Positions 53,402-62,386 of a DNA stretch of 64,000 nucleotides are shown piece by piece (the first letter of the stretch is position 1; the number at the start of each line of letters is the position of its first letter). The DNA lies in the NCBI RefSeq assembly GCF_007676705.1, contig NZ_VEBF01000002.1, positions 1,550,001 through 1,614,000 of the forward strand, written 5' to 3'. The notes under the pieces are model-generated. The model saw only the letters and a list, made by a program, of their open reading frames with translations, had not been told where the DNA came from and searched no databases. Source of the stretch: Paenibacillus xylanexedens (GTDB lineage: Bacteria > Bacillota > Bacilli > Paenibacillales > Paenibacillaceae). A program made the translations under genes and the position numbers.

Positions 53402-53900
53402 TGGTACCAAATTAAACCTAACGTCGTTCTTCTTCCTGACGATAGGCGGGATAATTGGGCAACTCATTGATTTCGAGAACATCTTGTCCAACATCAGGAC
53501 CAAATTCTCGTCCAATGGTTTAAATGAAGGATTAACGGTTGCCATCTCATTGTTGTGCGTGGGATCGATCCCGATTCTAGGGCCACTACAAAGTGCGTTA
53601 CAGGGGGATAATACCTTTTTGCAAATTAATACGATTTTCTCGGGCATTACGTCATTAATTCTGGCATCCACCTTTGGGATCGGCATCATCTTCTCAGCAT
53701 TCATTTTATTGGTCATCGAAGTCCTGGTCTTCTTCTCAGCTGATTTCTTATCCGTCTTCATAACAACGAACATAATGAACGAAATTACCCTGATTGGTGG
53801 CATCCTGGCACTTTGTACGGGGTTAAATATTTTGAAGATTACGAAGATCAAGGTATTGAATCTGCTGCCTGCTTTATTTATTCCGATCTTTCTGCTGTAG
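53402..53900 (+). pseudogene. Truncated DUF554-family membrane protein gene
   Basis: From about 53430 the plus strand encodes a DUF554 (YdfK/YqgA-like) C-terminal three-quarters: FLTIGGIIGQLIDFENILSN, SLLCVGSIPILGPLQSAL, STFGIGIIFSAFILL and GLNILKITKIKVLNLLPAL. The first membrane segments are missing and the open frame upstream is out-of-frame amidohydrolase sequence, so it is probably a broken gene, although an open frame starts at 53349. A hairpin at 53957-53993 follows. Confidence 0.7.
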
Positions 53901-53956
53901 CTTCAGCATACTGAGGTCTTTTCATAAACATAAAAAGATAGTTAAGCGGCGGCCTT

Positions 53957-53993
53957 GGTCCTGAATTCTTCAGGACTGAGGTCTTTTATGTCC
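53957..53993 (+). terminator. Terminator after the DUF554 remnant
   Basis: GTCCTGAA/TTCAGGAC stem with an ATTC-type loop, followed by TGAGGTCTTTTATG. Confidence 0.7.
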
Positions 53994-54119
53994 AACCTGA
54001 GACTGAGAACAAATTCAATCTGGCGTACGATTTGAATCAATGACGAGTAACGTAAGATAGAATTATGAGTTTATGAACAATAATTACATCAAGACATTGA
54101 ACCAGAGGAGACATATCCT

Positions 54120-55160
54120 ATGAACAAAATGAAGAAAACAGGTTTGTGGCTAGGCGTCACGACCCTAACACTATCACTCGCAGTTCTTTACTTTCCAACA
54201 TGGACGCCAAAAATAAAAGGCACAAACCCTATTCATGTATTGGAACAAGTTAAAATCAACGGCACGGGACATGAAATCATGATCAGAGGACAGGATCTGG
54301 ACAACCCAGTTATCCTTTATTTACACGGTGGACCGGGTGCATCTGAACTTCCGTACGCGAAAAAGTACCAAGATTTATTAGAATCTCAGTTTACGATTGT
54401 GAACTATGATCAGAGAGCAAGCGGCAAATCCTATCATTTTTTCGAGGACTATTCCAATCTCTCAGCTGATGTGCTGGTTGAGGATGCACTGGCCGTCACC
54501 GATTATATTACTCAACGTCTGGGGAAGAAAAAGGTAATATTAATTGGTCATTCATATGGAACATACATAGGAACTCTTGCTGCGCATCGAGCACCCGATA
54601 AATATGAAGCCTACATTGGAATCGGGCAGATGGCAGATACACAACTGAGCGAGATCGACGGATGGAATTACGTTATGGAGCAAGCCCAACTGGCCGATAA
54701 TCATGAAGACATAAACCAGTTGGAGCAGATCTATGAACCGATCAAACAAGGACAGGCATTCACGCCGCGAGATCTCGTTAAACGTTATGGTGGCGCATCA
54801 AGGTTGATGGACAGCCCTGACACCAGCTTTCTGGGAATGACGTTCAGCCAAGAATATAATATGCTGGATGCCATTCGTTTTAATAAAGGGATCATTTATT
54901 CGCAAGAAATACTGATAAGTGAAGCCCTGAGCCGTCCTTTGCCATCCTTGATTACGAAGCTGGACCTCCCCTTTTATTTTGTCATGGGAGATTACGACTT
55001 AATGACTTCATCCCATGCCGCCAAGGTGTTTTTTGACCAGATTGAAGGAAATCAAAAGGAATTCATTGCCTATAAGAACTCGGCTCATTACCCACATTAT
55101 GAAGAGAAACAAAGATTCTTTGATTGGATGGTAGATACCTTTATCAAGCAAACACCTTAA
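54120..55160 (+). CDS. Alpha/beta hydrolase, proline-iminopeptidase-like, membrane-anchored
   Basis: 346 residues. One N-terminal hydrophobic segment (about 8-24) anchors or exports it. The hydrolase fold shows the oxyanion motif LHGGPGAS, nucleophile elbow IGHSYGT, acid in VMGDYDLM and base in KNSAHYPH. HGGPG is typical of prolyl iminopeptidases. AGAGGAG lies before the ATG. Its end overlaps the convergent YdeI-type gene by 4 bp. Confidence 0.88.
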   Translation: MNKMKKTGLWLGVTTLTLSLAVLYFPTWTPKIKGTNPIHVLEQVKINGTGHEIMIRGQDLDNPVILYLHGGPGASELPYAKKYQDLLESQFTIVNYDQRASGKSYHFFEDYSNLSADVLVEDALAVTDYITQRLGKKKVILIGHSYGTYIGTLAAHRAPDKYEAYIGIGQMADTQLSEIDGWNYVMEQAQLADNHEDINQLEQIYEPIKQGQAFTPRDLVKRYGGASRLMDSPDTSFLGMTFSQEYNMLDAIRFNKGIIYSQEILISEALSRPLPSLITKLDLPFYFVMGDYDLMTSSHAAKVFFDQIEGNQKEFIAYKNSAHYPHYEEKQRFFDWMVDTFIKQTP

Positions 55161-55750
55161 TCATTCAAACCTTTGCCCTCCAGGATCGGCTGCATGTACT
55201 TCTCGATTCGTGACACTTTTGTTTTGGATTGCTTCGGTTGTGAGAAATAATAGAGATATGCCCGCTGCCGTCCGGGTGTCAGTGCTTCAAATGCATCTCG
55301 GAAAGCAGGATTTTCATTGAACTGCTGCTGAAGTTCCTCGGGAACGCTATATTCGGCAGTTTTTTTCATTTCCACTTGCAATCCAGCCTGTTCCACTTCA
55401 ATCGCTTGCTGGATATAGGCTTTGATCATAGACTCCTGCTCCACAATCTGCTCCAGACTGGTGAAGCGAAGCTGGCGTTCTGCCTGTACATTCTCCGTTT
55501 GCTGGACTAAAATGCCGTGTGTATCCTTCAGCAGAGCACCTTTGAAGAACAGAATGGCCACGTATTCTTTGAATCCATGAATTAGTACGATGTTTTTCCC
55601 ATCGAGCATGTAACAAGGATGCATCCACTTCATATCCTCTGTCAGTTCAAAATCCCGAATAATCTCTCTCAGCTTTGTGGACTCTTCCTTCCACGTTTTG
55701 AGTTTCTTTAGATAGCCGTCAACTTTGCGATTCCCACTTGTATCGGTCAT
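55157..55750 (-). CDS. YdeI-type (DUF1801/OmdA) protein
   Basis: 197 residues. N-terminal DUF1801 part (LTEDMKWMHPCYMLDGKNIV; YVAILFFKGALL) and C-terminal OmdA-like helix pair (EEFxNPAFRDAFEALTPGRQ-type region followed by KVSRIEKYMQPILEGKG). Resembles Bacillus YdeI, sometimes called an iron chaperone-like protein; the biochemical role is unproven. Single gene. Confidence 0.85.
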   Translation of the reverse strand: MTDTSGNRKVDGYLKKLKTWKEESTKLREIIRDFELTEDMKWMHPCYMLDGKNIVLIHGFKEYVAILFFKGALLKDTHGILVQQTENVQAERQLRFTSLEQIVEQESMIKAYIQQAIEVEQAGLQVEMKKTAEYSVPEELQQQFNENPAFRDAFEALTPGRQRAYLYYFSQPKQSKTKVSRIEKYMQPILEGKGLND

Positions 55751-55932
55751 GGAGAAATACCTCTCTTTATCTCATGGTTTTATAGGTTCAATTGTACTGG
55801 TTTTCTGTGGATTGTACAGCGCTTGCTTACAGAGCTTTTATTGACTTTTCCACTACGAATTAAACCTTACCAGCAACTAAGACAAGCGTCTTAATAAATG
55901 TAATATCAACGTTGGCGGATATGATTAACCGT

Positions 55933-55973
55933 AAAACCAAAAGACCCATAGACATTCTATGGGTTTTTGGTTT
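55933..55973 (-). terminator. Terminator after the EVE-domain gene
   Basis: AAACCAAAAGACCCATAG pairs with CTATGGGTTTTTGGTTT; T-rich on the minus strand just after the stop at 55976. Confidence 0.9.
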
Positions 55974-55975
55974 GG

Positions 55976-56452
55976 TTAACATTTCTGACTTAAGCTAATA
56001 TCCAGTAGTGACTGTGTCTCTTCTTCCAACATGGAGGAAGCTATCATCATGAAGTCTTCAACCCCTATCTCAAAATGGCCTTTACGAAATGGAAACCCCC
56101 AATTGCGATTTCCGCGCGTAAAACTGAGTTGGTCTAACAATGTTGCAATCTTTACTTCTCGACATGGAATATAACGAAGGTCTCGGCGAAAGGGTACAAA
56201 TGATTCCGACATCTGATATTGGTATATCCTATCGTCGGTAATTTGACCAATAGCGGTAAACGCCTGAAGTGGCTTGCCAGTTGATAAGTCTGTGCGTGGA
56301 GAATAGTATATCAGCCAATCACCCGCGGACATCTGTCGCAACAGTGCTGACTTGCCATGACACAGCTGCGCAAACCCTCCCTCTACGGCTACATTCACAT
56401 GAGAAGCAGATACAACGCCAATCCAATATCTGCTGTCCTGATTTGGTTTCAT
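55976..56452 (-). CDS. EVE-domain protein (UPF0310 type)
   Basis: 158 residues from ATG 56452: YWIGVVSASHVNVAVEGGFA then QLCHGKSALLRQMSAGDWLIY and the C-terminal IEVGVEDF-like strand (HFEIGVEDFMMI). EVE/ASCH-related PUA-like folds bind modified bases or RNA. The start is chosen to match the usual length of about 150; a longer frame begins at 56557 and would overlap the DinB gene more. Follows the DinB gene in one operon. Confidence 0.82.
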   Translation of the reverse strand: MKPNQDSRYWIGVVSASHVNVAVEGGFAQLCHGKSALLRQMSAGDWLIYYSPRTDLSTGKPLQAFTAIGQITDDRIYQYQMSESFVPFRRDLRYIPCREVKIATLLDQLSFTRGNRNWGFPFRKGHFEIGVEDFMMIASSMLEEETQSLLDISLSQKC

Positions 56453-56478
56453 GGATACATCCCATTCCCTTCTCTCAT

Positions 56479-57015
56479 TTACATTTCCAGATTCGATTTC
56501 AATCGGTCTAATTGCAAAAAATGATGTCTGTAGTGCATCTCTATCAACAAAAACCACTCCTGAGCGTTTAGAGCGCCAAGCCTTGGATGACGTATTTTGT
56601 TGTTTACGGACGCTTGGTGTAGAACAGCTGCCGTGCTTCTCATCCGGTCCACTACCTCGTGAAGCCCATCGATCAAGGACTCCATGCTCTCGGGTGGTTG
56701 CGGGGTGTACTGCGGGGAAGCAGGAACCTTAATTGGAACGGGAGGGAATTGTCCTAATTCGAACACTTTCCTACCCGGTTCTGTTTTTTCCTCACCCGAG
56801 TTTAACGTTGAATCCCCGCTGCTCAAACACTGCTCAATATTATGCAGATGCAAGAAAAGCGCTGATTGAATCAAATGTACATACATCTGTCCAATGGACC
56901 AATCCTCTTCACTCTGTTTTTTATGTAAGCTAGACTGATCCAAATTTTTCAGTTCTGCCAAATATCGTTCTACTGCCGTTTCAAATGATTTCAACACTTC
57001 CGTTGTACTTCTCAT
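56479..57015 (-). CDS. DinB-family protein
   Basis: 178 residues, four-helix bundle of the DinB/YfiT superfamily. The metal-site histidines are visible: one in IGQMYVHLIQS (about 47) and the pair in EMHYRHHFLQLDRL near the C-terminus. Likely a metal-dependent thiol transferase or hydrolase-like fold; activity unknown. The EVE-domain gene follows 26 bp after its stop. Confidence 0.82.
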   Translation of the reverse strand: MRSTTEVLKSFETAVERYLAELKNLDQSSLHKKQSEEDWSIGQMYVHLIQSALFLHLHNIEQCLSSGDSTLNSGEEKTEPGRKVFELGQFPPVPIKVPASPQYTPQPPESMESLIDGLHEVVDRMRSTAAVLHQASVNNKIRHPRLGALNAQEWFLLIEMHYRHHFLQLDRLKSNLEM

Positions 57016-57055
57016 CCTTCAACCCACTCCTCTTGATCTGTGATATACCAAAGTA

Positions 57056-57095
57056 TAAAAAAACACTACTGACAGGTGTATGTCAGTAGTGTTTT
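57056..57095 (-). terminator. Terminator embedding the stop codon of the WYL gene
   Basis: AAAACACTACTGACA pairs with TGTCAGTAGTGTTTT; on the minus strand the hairpin contains the TGA stop of the WYL gene and is followed by seven or more T residues. Confidence 0.9.
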
Positions 57096-58030
57096 AAGAT
57101 GTTTTTGGCTACTTCCTGCATTCGGAAGCGCAAAGACTCCGGTTCCAAGACCTCGATATCTCCACCCCAGCCAAGTAAATAATGCAAGATTTCCTCCGGA
57201 TAGCGGACACGAAATTGAAAAATGATACCTTCCTCTCGCTCCTCAAATGCATCCATATAAAAATGAAGTGCCTCCATAATTTTGTCAGCAATTTCCGGTT
57301 CCGCCCTAATTAATACCTGTTCGTTACGGTCTTCAGGAGGTCGATAACTGTTCAGATCAAAATCCAGCGGCAACAGGAATTGATCCTCCAGCACGGAAAG
57401 TTCAGTCATGCGTGACAAACGAAAATGACGAATGTCTTGCCGCATATCACAACGTGCGATCAACACCCAATTCTCCTGAACAAGTGAAAGCCCATAAGGA
57501 GAAACTTCTCTCATGTTATACCGATTACCATCCGTTCCCGGCATTTTTTTCAGGTACATAAAGCTGATTTTACGTTGTTCCAAAATGGCATTACGTATTT
57601 GGTTAAGGTATGTTTTCACTCTAGCTTTAGTTAAAGGTTCCACCGTATGAAGCAGTCGCATCGTTTCCCGAACACGTGTTGATTCGTTACGAACGGATTC
57701 TGGTAAAATCGCTTCAATTTTTCGTTGAGCCGACTTAGCCTGCATCGCGTATTCTGTATCCAATCTCTGTTCGATAAAATCAGCTCCCATGAGCAGGGAT
57801 ACGGCTTCTTCTGCTGTGAAGCTTACCGGGGGCAGGAAATATCCTTCCATGAGGGAATAACCATGACCCGGAGCTCCCATAATTGGAACGCCAGCTTCAC
57901 TTAAGGCCTGAATATCTCGATATATCGTCCGTACACTTGTCTCAAATTGAGCAGCTAAATCTTCTGCTCTTAGCATCTTTCTTCGCTGCAATTCAAGCGT
58001 AATCGCAAGCTGCCGCTCCGTTTTGTTCAT
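57083..58030 (-). CDS. YafY-type transcriptional regulator with DeoR-like HTH and WYL domain
   Basis: 315 residues. N-terminal HTH_11 (KMLRAEDLAAQFETSVRTIY then RDIQALSEAGVPI), a helical middle, WYL domain (VSPYGLSLVQENWVLIARCD; FRLSRMTELSVL) and C-terminal WCX (ILHYLLGWGGDIEVLEPESL). GGTGGGGG 8 nt upstream favours the ATG at 58030. WYL regulators respond to nucleic acid ligands or metabolites. Just upstream of, and in the same direction as, the DinB-EVE pair, but separated by a terminator. Confidence 0.9.
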   Translation of the reverse strand: MNKTERQLAITLELQRRKMLRAEDLAAQFETSVRTIYRDIQALSEAGVPIMGAPGHGYSLMEGYFLPPVSFTAEEAVSLLMGADFIEQRLDTEYAMQAKSAQRKIEAILPESVRNESTRVRETMRLLHTVEPLTKARVKTYLNQIRNAILEQRKISFMYLKKMPGTDGNRYNMREVSPYGLSLVQENWVLIARCDMRQDIRHFRLSRMTELSVLEDQFLLPLDFDLNSYRPPEDRNEQVLIRAEPEIADKIMEALHFYMDAFEEREEGIIFQFRVRYPEEILHYLLGWGGDIEVLEPESLRFRMQEVAKNILKHY

Positions 58031-58159
58031 TTTCCAAGCCCCCACCGTTTCATCGTTCAAACCTAACTCATTCTATCACAGTAACTTGCCCTTTCGTTTC
58101 GTGAATTAGATCAATGGAACGTCTTACATTCCATCTGAAGATGAGAATGTTTTAATCCA

Positions 58160-58195
58160 AAAAAACTGATACCCAAAAGGATATCAGTTTTTTAT
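58160..58195 (-). terminator. Terminator of the PHP-SLH gene
   Basis: AAAACTGATA(C) pairs with (A)TATCAGTTTT; T-run on both strands. Confidence 0.9.
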
Positions 58196-58241
58196 CTACT
58201 TTATATCTACTTTATATGCGGTTATTTCTCTTCTTTACTTC

Positions 58242-61200
58242 TTACACGTACATGGCGAGCAACAAGTTATAGATCATCGTCGCAGCTTCCGCTCGTGTCG
58301 TTTCACTTCCTGCACGAACGGTATGGTCTGTATATCCGCTCACAATCTTGGCCTGCACCGCTACATCCAGTGCCTCTTGTGCCCATGATGGCGTCTGTGA
58401 TGCATCGGTGAAACTTGGTTTAACGGATGTATTACCAGACATTCCGGCTTGTGCATCTGAACTTACTTTCAGCGCATTCGCCATCATGACAGCCATCTCG
58501 GCACGCGTAATCGTCCGATCGGGCTTAAATGTGTTATCACCGTAGCCTTTCACAATTCCGGCTTGCACGGCTGCGGCAATATCACCTTTTGCCCAGTCTG
58601 GCAGACTACCTTGATCTGCAAATGTCAGATCCGACTCCACGGACTTCAATGCCAGCGCCTTACTGAGCAACGTAACAAACTCTGCCCGTGTGATCTTCTT
58701 CGATGGTTGGAACGTACCATCTGTGTAACCTTGAATCACGTTCATGCCCAACAAACGATCTGCGTAGTCGGAAGCCCAGTGTCCATTCAGGTCAGACAGA
58801 TTCACCGGTGTGTAACTGGACACAACGAATGTACCCAGATGATTCACATTGGCCGTTATGCTTCCTGTTGCATTCATCTTGCCACCGATAAATATCCAGC
58901 TCTGACGAGCTTCATTATAATAGTAAATCGCAGGTTGGGTGCCGTTAGGCAGATCTGCCGAATCCACATTCAGGCTCAATGCCGCCTGATCATTCAACGT
59001 TCTTCCGCCACTGCGGCTGATCTGTACAGCTTGTCCAAGTACATTCAGTGAAGCTGTATTCAGCAACTTGTCCTTGGCAACCACAGACACTTGCAGTGTA
59101 TCCTTGGAACCAATGGCTCCCGATGGAACATTGAATTGCACGATGTCTTTCAAACCCGTTTGGACCGGCTGATTCGCTTCCACCTCAACCTTCACTTCAG
59201 TGGATGAATCTGACCCCGTTTCCGGGTTGGTTGGTGTGGTTGGAACGGTAGGCTTTGTTGGCACACTTGGTGTACTTCCTCCAGAATTCCCACCAGAGTT
59301 GCCTCCATTACCTCCACCTGAACCCCCGCCACCATTGTCTGAGCGGGCTTGTACAATAACGGTACGGATAACTTCCTGAGCTTCATTACCAGCGATATCC
59401 TTTACGTTATACCGAAGGGTGTAGATCCCTGCTGCTTGTGTGTTCACCGTGCCATCCACCTGCACGGAACCACGGATGCCGACATTATCGGAAGCCTGTG
59501 TTCCAGGCTCGTTGTATGTGTCTCCCACATTCAGCGTCATCTGGCTGCTACCTTGCAGGGTAATGACGGGAATCTCACGGTCTATTTTAATGACCAGAGG
59601 TAAAGTATACGTTTGTTCCAGATCATCTGTTGCTCGGAATAAAAGGTTGTGCTCTCCCGGCTCCGTTATCTCCAAAGGTGTATTCTCTGTATATAGTTCG
59701 TACGCCTGCCCTCCATCACGAGACAACTCGATGATCGCGGAAGTAGCAGGCGCGTATACTGCGCTGGTTACACTAACCGTTACGGACTGGTTCGTCCATG
59801 TATCCGTGTGATACGGCTGGCCGTCAGCGGTAGTTATGTTGCTTTTTAACACCAGCGCCTGATTATTCTTGCCTTCCACAATGACAGTGAACGTTTTGGG
59901 TTGTGACTCCGTGCCACGTTGCACAGTTGCCGTCAGTTCCAATCGCTCATTATTGTCCGGTTGGGCTAGCAGCTTGCCCTCGTTATTCATTAGTTCCAGG
60001 TTGGAGCTGGACCAGCTAATGGTTGCACCATGCTTCCCTTCAACAGGAAGGGTAAGATCGGAATGGACCGCGCTCAGATCGCCCAGATCGATTGCTTGAA
60101 GCGTATCGGTTACCGCCTGTGCATCACTGTAAGGTGTGGCACTCACGAAGATTGGGTTGGAGTAGAACCACAGATCGCGATAGTTGCTATCGTTAATTTG
60201 ATTAAAACGGGTCGTTGCATCAGCTGTCGTATTTTTCGGATCAAGCTGTGGTTCACCATTTACAGTCTCACCTGTCACGTTCATGCCCAGATTCGTACCG
60301 CGCAGGCGGAAATACTTGTCCTGGTCTGTGGCTTTGATCTTGTACGTGATGACATTATAGCCCTCGGCATCTGTCGTCCAATCGTTGGATGTGAAGGTAG
60401 CCAGTACTTTGGTAGAGTCGTTGGTGTCTTTGGTATATGCGGCTGTACCCTTCTGGGCCTTGGCTGTCACATCCCCGGCGATGAGATCGACGTGATCCAC
60501 CACGGGTACTTGTCCAGCGGACGTGCCGCTGTTGATTGGATTTTCATAGTTATTGCTCGTCGTTGGACTCTTGAAGCGAATCTTCAACTCTACTTCATCG
60601 CCTTGGGTCACATGAAGGTCTCCGCCCATCTCAACCTGAGCACCCGCACCGGAAGCTGTGAAGTCCAGTGCGTTGATCAGATCACCGAATACGGAAAATG
60701 ATTTCCCTGAACGCAGTCCATCCAGAACAGCCTGCATGCCTGTGCCCTCAACCCACGAATAGGTCTTAGCATATTCGCCAGGAAAATAACCACTGGAATT
60801 CGTGCCAATCGTCTTGAAGTGGTAGTCCGAATTGCCATAGTTCCAGAAGTGACGTCCTTCTCCCAGCAATGCATCCCACAGACCGCCCACTTTGGCAACC
60901 ATATAGTCTACACCGCCGTATGTACGGTATTTGTATCCATCATCTGCGGTTGGATTAGCTACATTGTAACTTGTGTTGTAACCTCCACGATCCGGTTCCA
61001 TCTGGTTACCCAGCATGCCTTCGATACCAAATACCACTTGTGGAGCCAGATCGTTAAACTCACGGAAGTCCGCGACAGTATATTTGTTTTTGCCCCGTGA
61101 AGGATGATTGATCATCGCATAGCTTGTCGTTGGATAGTTCGTTGCGAGCCAGTTGATGGCGGTCAGCGCATCCTGATGATTCGTGTACGCACGCCCTCCG

Positions 61201-61787
61201 TTCTGATCCCATTTCGTTACGTCTGCCGCATTAAACAGGTTCGCTGCTCGATTCGTGAAACGGTATTCGAACTCCTTGGCAGCGTTCAGCGCTTCGGTTG
61301 AATTCGGCTCATCCGTGAGAATTCCTACCCCAACGTGTTCATGTGTAGGCATGTCCCATTCAAAACCGGAGAAGATCGTTTTACCTTCGTATTTGCCTGC
61401 ATCCTGAAGTTTCTTGATCTGTGGTACCTGATATTCATTCATCCCTTGGGACATGGGTATTGGTCCACCCGAAATCTCGTTCCCGTTGTGATCTCGCTTG
61501 GATAACCGCAAGTGATCCGTAAGGGCGATCCAGTCCAACCCATATTTCGTTAAACCCGCGTCAAGCACGTTCTCCAGTGAAACCTGTGCATCATCGGACT
61601 CAAACGTATGTACATGCAAATCTCCCGTTTGCCAAGAACCTGTTGCCGAGCTGTTGATCGATGTGTTATCCCCCGCATCTGCATACGTTATCGCAGCAGG
61701 GAAAGCCCCCATGACCATCCCTGTAGCCAAGGGTATAAGTGTAAGCATAGCGAGCATTTTCTTGCCTTTATTATTGAACAAAATCAT
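58242..61787 (-). CDS. S-layer-anchored PHP/CehA-type metallohydrolase, 1181 residues
   Basis: Signal peptide about 1-37 (ITYADA). PHP-type domain: GDLHVHTFESDD (about 55-66), WIALTDHLRLS, then MINHPSRGKN and GNSDYHF, matching the four metal-binding motifs of CehA/McbA-like phosphoesterases. Middle: a bacterial Ig-like unit (ATISWSSSNLELMNNEGKLL), an Ig-like DUF5011 unit (TLNVGDTYNEPGTQASDNVG) and a Gly/Asn then Thr/Pro-rich linker. Residues about 985-1181 hold three SLH repeats (LNGHWASDYADRLLGMNVIQ; PDWAKGDIAAAVQAGIVKGY; PSWAQEALDVAVQAKIVSGY). It is displayed on the cell wall. Likely a surface phosphatase or esterase; substrate unknown. Confidence 0.9.
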   Translation of the reverse strand: MILFNNKGKKMLAMLTLIPLATGMVMGAFPAAITYADAGDNTSINSSATGSWQTGDLHVHTFESDDAQVSLENVLDAGLTKYGLDWIALTDHLRLSKRDHNGNEISGGPIPMSQGMNEYQVPQIKKLQDAGKYEGKTIFSGFEWDMPTHEHVGVGILTDEPNSTEALNAAKEFEYRFTNRAANLFNAADVTKWDQNGGRAYTNHQDALTAINWLATNYPTTSYAMINHPSRGKNKYTVADFREFNDLAPQVVFGIEGMLGNQMEPDRGGYNTSYNVANPTADDGYKYRTYGGVDYMVAKVGGLWDALLGEGRHFWNYGNSDYHFKTIGTNSSGYFPGEYAKTYSWVEGTGMQAVLDGLRSGKSFSVFGDLINALDFTASGAGAQVEMGGDLHVTQGDEVELKIRFKSPTTSNNYENPINSGTSAGQVPVVDHVDLIAGDVTAKAQKGTAAYTKDTNDSTKVLATFTSNDWTTDAEGYNVITYKIKATDQDKYFRLRGTNLGMNVTGETVNGEPQLDPKNTTADATTRFNQINDSNYRDLWFYSNPIFVSATPYSDAQAVTDTLQAIDLGDLSAVHSDLTLPVEGKHGATISWSSSNLELMNNEGKLLAQPDNNERLELTATVQRGTESQPKTFTVIVEGKNNQALVLKSNITTADGQPYHTDTWTNQSVTVSVTSAVYAPATSAIIELSRDGGQAYELYTENTPLEITEPGEHNLLFRATDDLEQTYTLPLVIKIDREIPVITLQGSSQMTLNVGDTYNEPGTQASDNVGIRGSVQVDGTVNTQAAGIYTLRYNVKDIAGNEAQEVIRTVIVQARSDNGGGGSGGGNGGNSGGNSGGSTPSVPTKPTVPTTPTNPETGSDSSTEVKVEVEANQPVQTGLKDIVQFNVPSGAIGSKDTLQVSVVAKDKLLNTASLNVLGQAVQISRSGGRTLNDQAALSLNVDSADLPNGTQPAIYYYNEARQSWIFIGGKMNATGSITANVNHLGTFVVSSYTPVNLSDLNGHWASDYADRLLGMNVIQGYTDGTFQPSKKITRAEFVTLLSKALALKSVESDLTFADQGSLPDWAKGDIAAAVQAGIVKGYGDNTFKPDRTITRAEMAVMMANALKVSSDAQAGMSGNTSVKPSFTDASQTPSWAQEALDVAVQAKIVSGYTDHTVRAGSETTRAEAATMIYNLLLAMYV

Positions 61788-62386
61788 CCCACCACCCGTT
61801 CTGAGTTGTTGTGTCGGGAGTAAATATAAGAGACTTTCGGGGGCAGGGTCAACGGCCTGGAAGCATGTATTTAAAATTTTACATATACCTGCATTCTTTC
61901 ATATTCCGTTAAAGGTTTCTCAAGCTTTTTCTAACAGAGTCATGCTCTGTACTGCTCCATATTGGGGGAGTGAATCTAGGGATAACGCTGCAAATAGGAG
62001 GTGATACAAAATTCAGAGATTGTTCACGATTCAGGAAAGTTCCACCACTGCTGTGGATCATTAGGAGGAGAACTGGCGTAGGAGAAATGATGAAGCGGAG
62101 TAAATAGTGGGGTTTGTAAAAAGATCAGGATCACGTATACGCTGAGTATAAAAAAAGTACCCACGAACTACAGACATAATATGCCATGAAGCCACAGGTA
62201 CTTTGGGTTGAGCGGGATTTTGCTTCAGCATTTACATCTTTACTTTTGTGAACTGGGGACGAGTTGTTTGTGAAATCAAACCTATCTCCACTTTATATTC
62301 AAACTGGAAAAGTACGATATATAAACCGATAATGTTGAAGATAGCTAACAACGCAAAGATCATTCTCATTGAAGGAGTTGCAACTT
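61788..62386. other. 600-bp intergenic region
   Basis: Lies between the divergent PHP-SLH and MORN genes. It holds a strong AGGAGGTGATAC ribosome-like site near 61997-62008 followed by only about 17 codons without ATG/GTG/TTG, another AGGAGGAG at 62062-62069, and hairpin repeat copy 2 (62150-62266). I see no supportable gene; a decayed one is possible. Confidence 0.4.
62150..62266. repeat. Hairpin-containing repeat, copy 2
   Basis: AAAAGTACCCACG...(C)CACAGGTACTTTGGG followed by TTTACTTTTGTGAACTGG and a GACGAGTT tail, parallel to 51306-51420 (AAAAGCACCTACG..., CTTACTTTTGTGAACGG, GTGAGTT). Same orientation, over 10 kb apart. Confidence 0.55.

Noticed and set aside
60030..60701. Open frame of 223 codons on the plus strand
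   Set aside because: Antisense to the PHP-SLH gene; composition and lack of ribosome site speak against it.
61997..62060. Gene starting after AGGAGGTGATAC
   Set aside because: No usual start codon follows at a suitable distance and the frame stops after about 17 codons.
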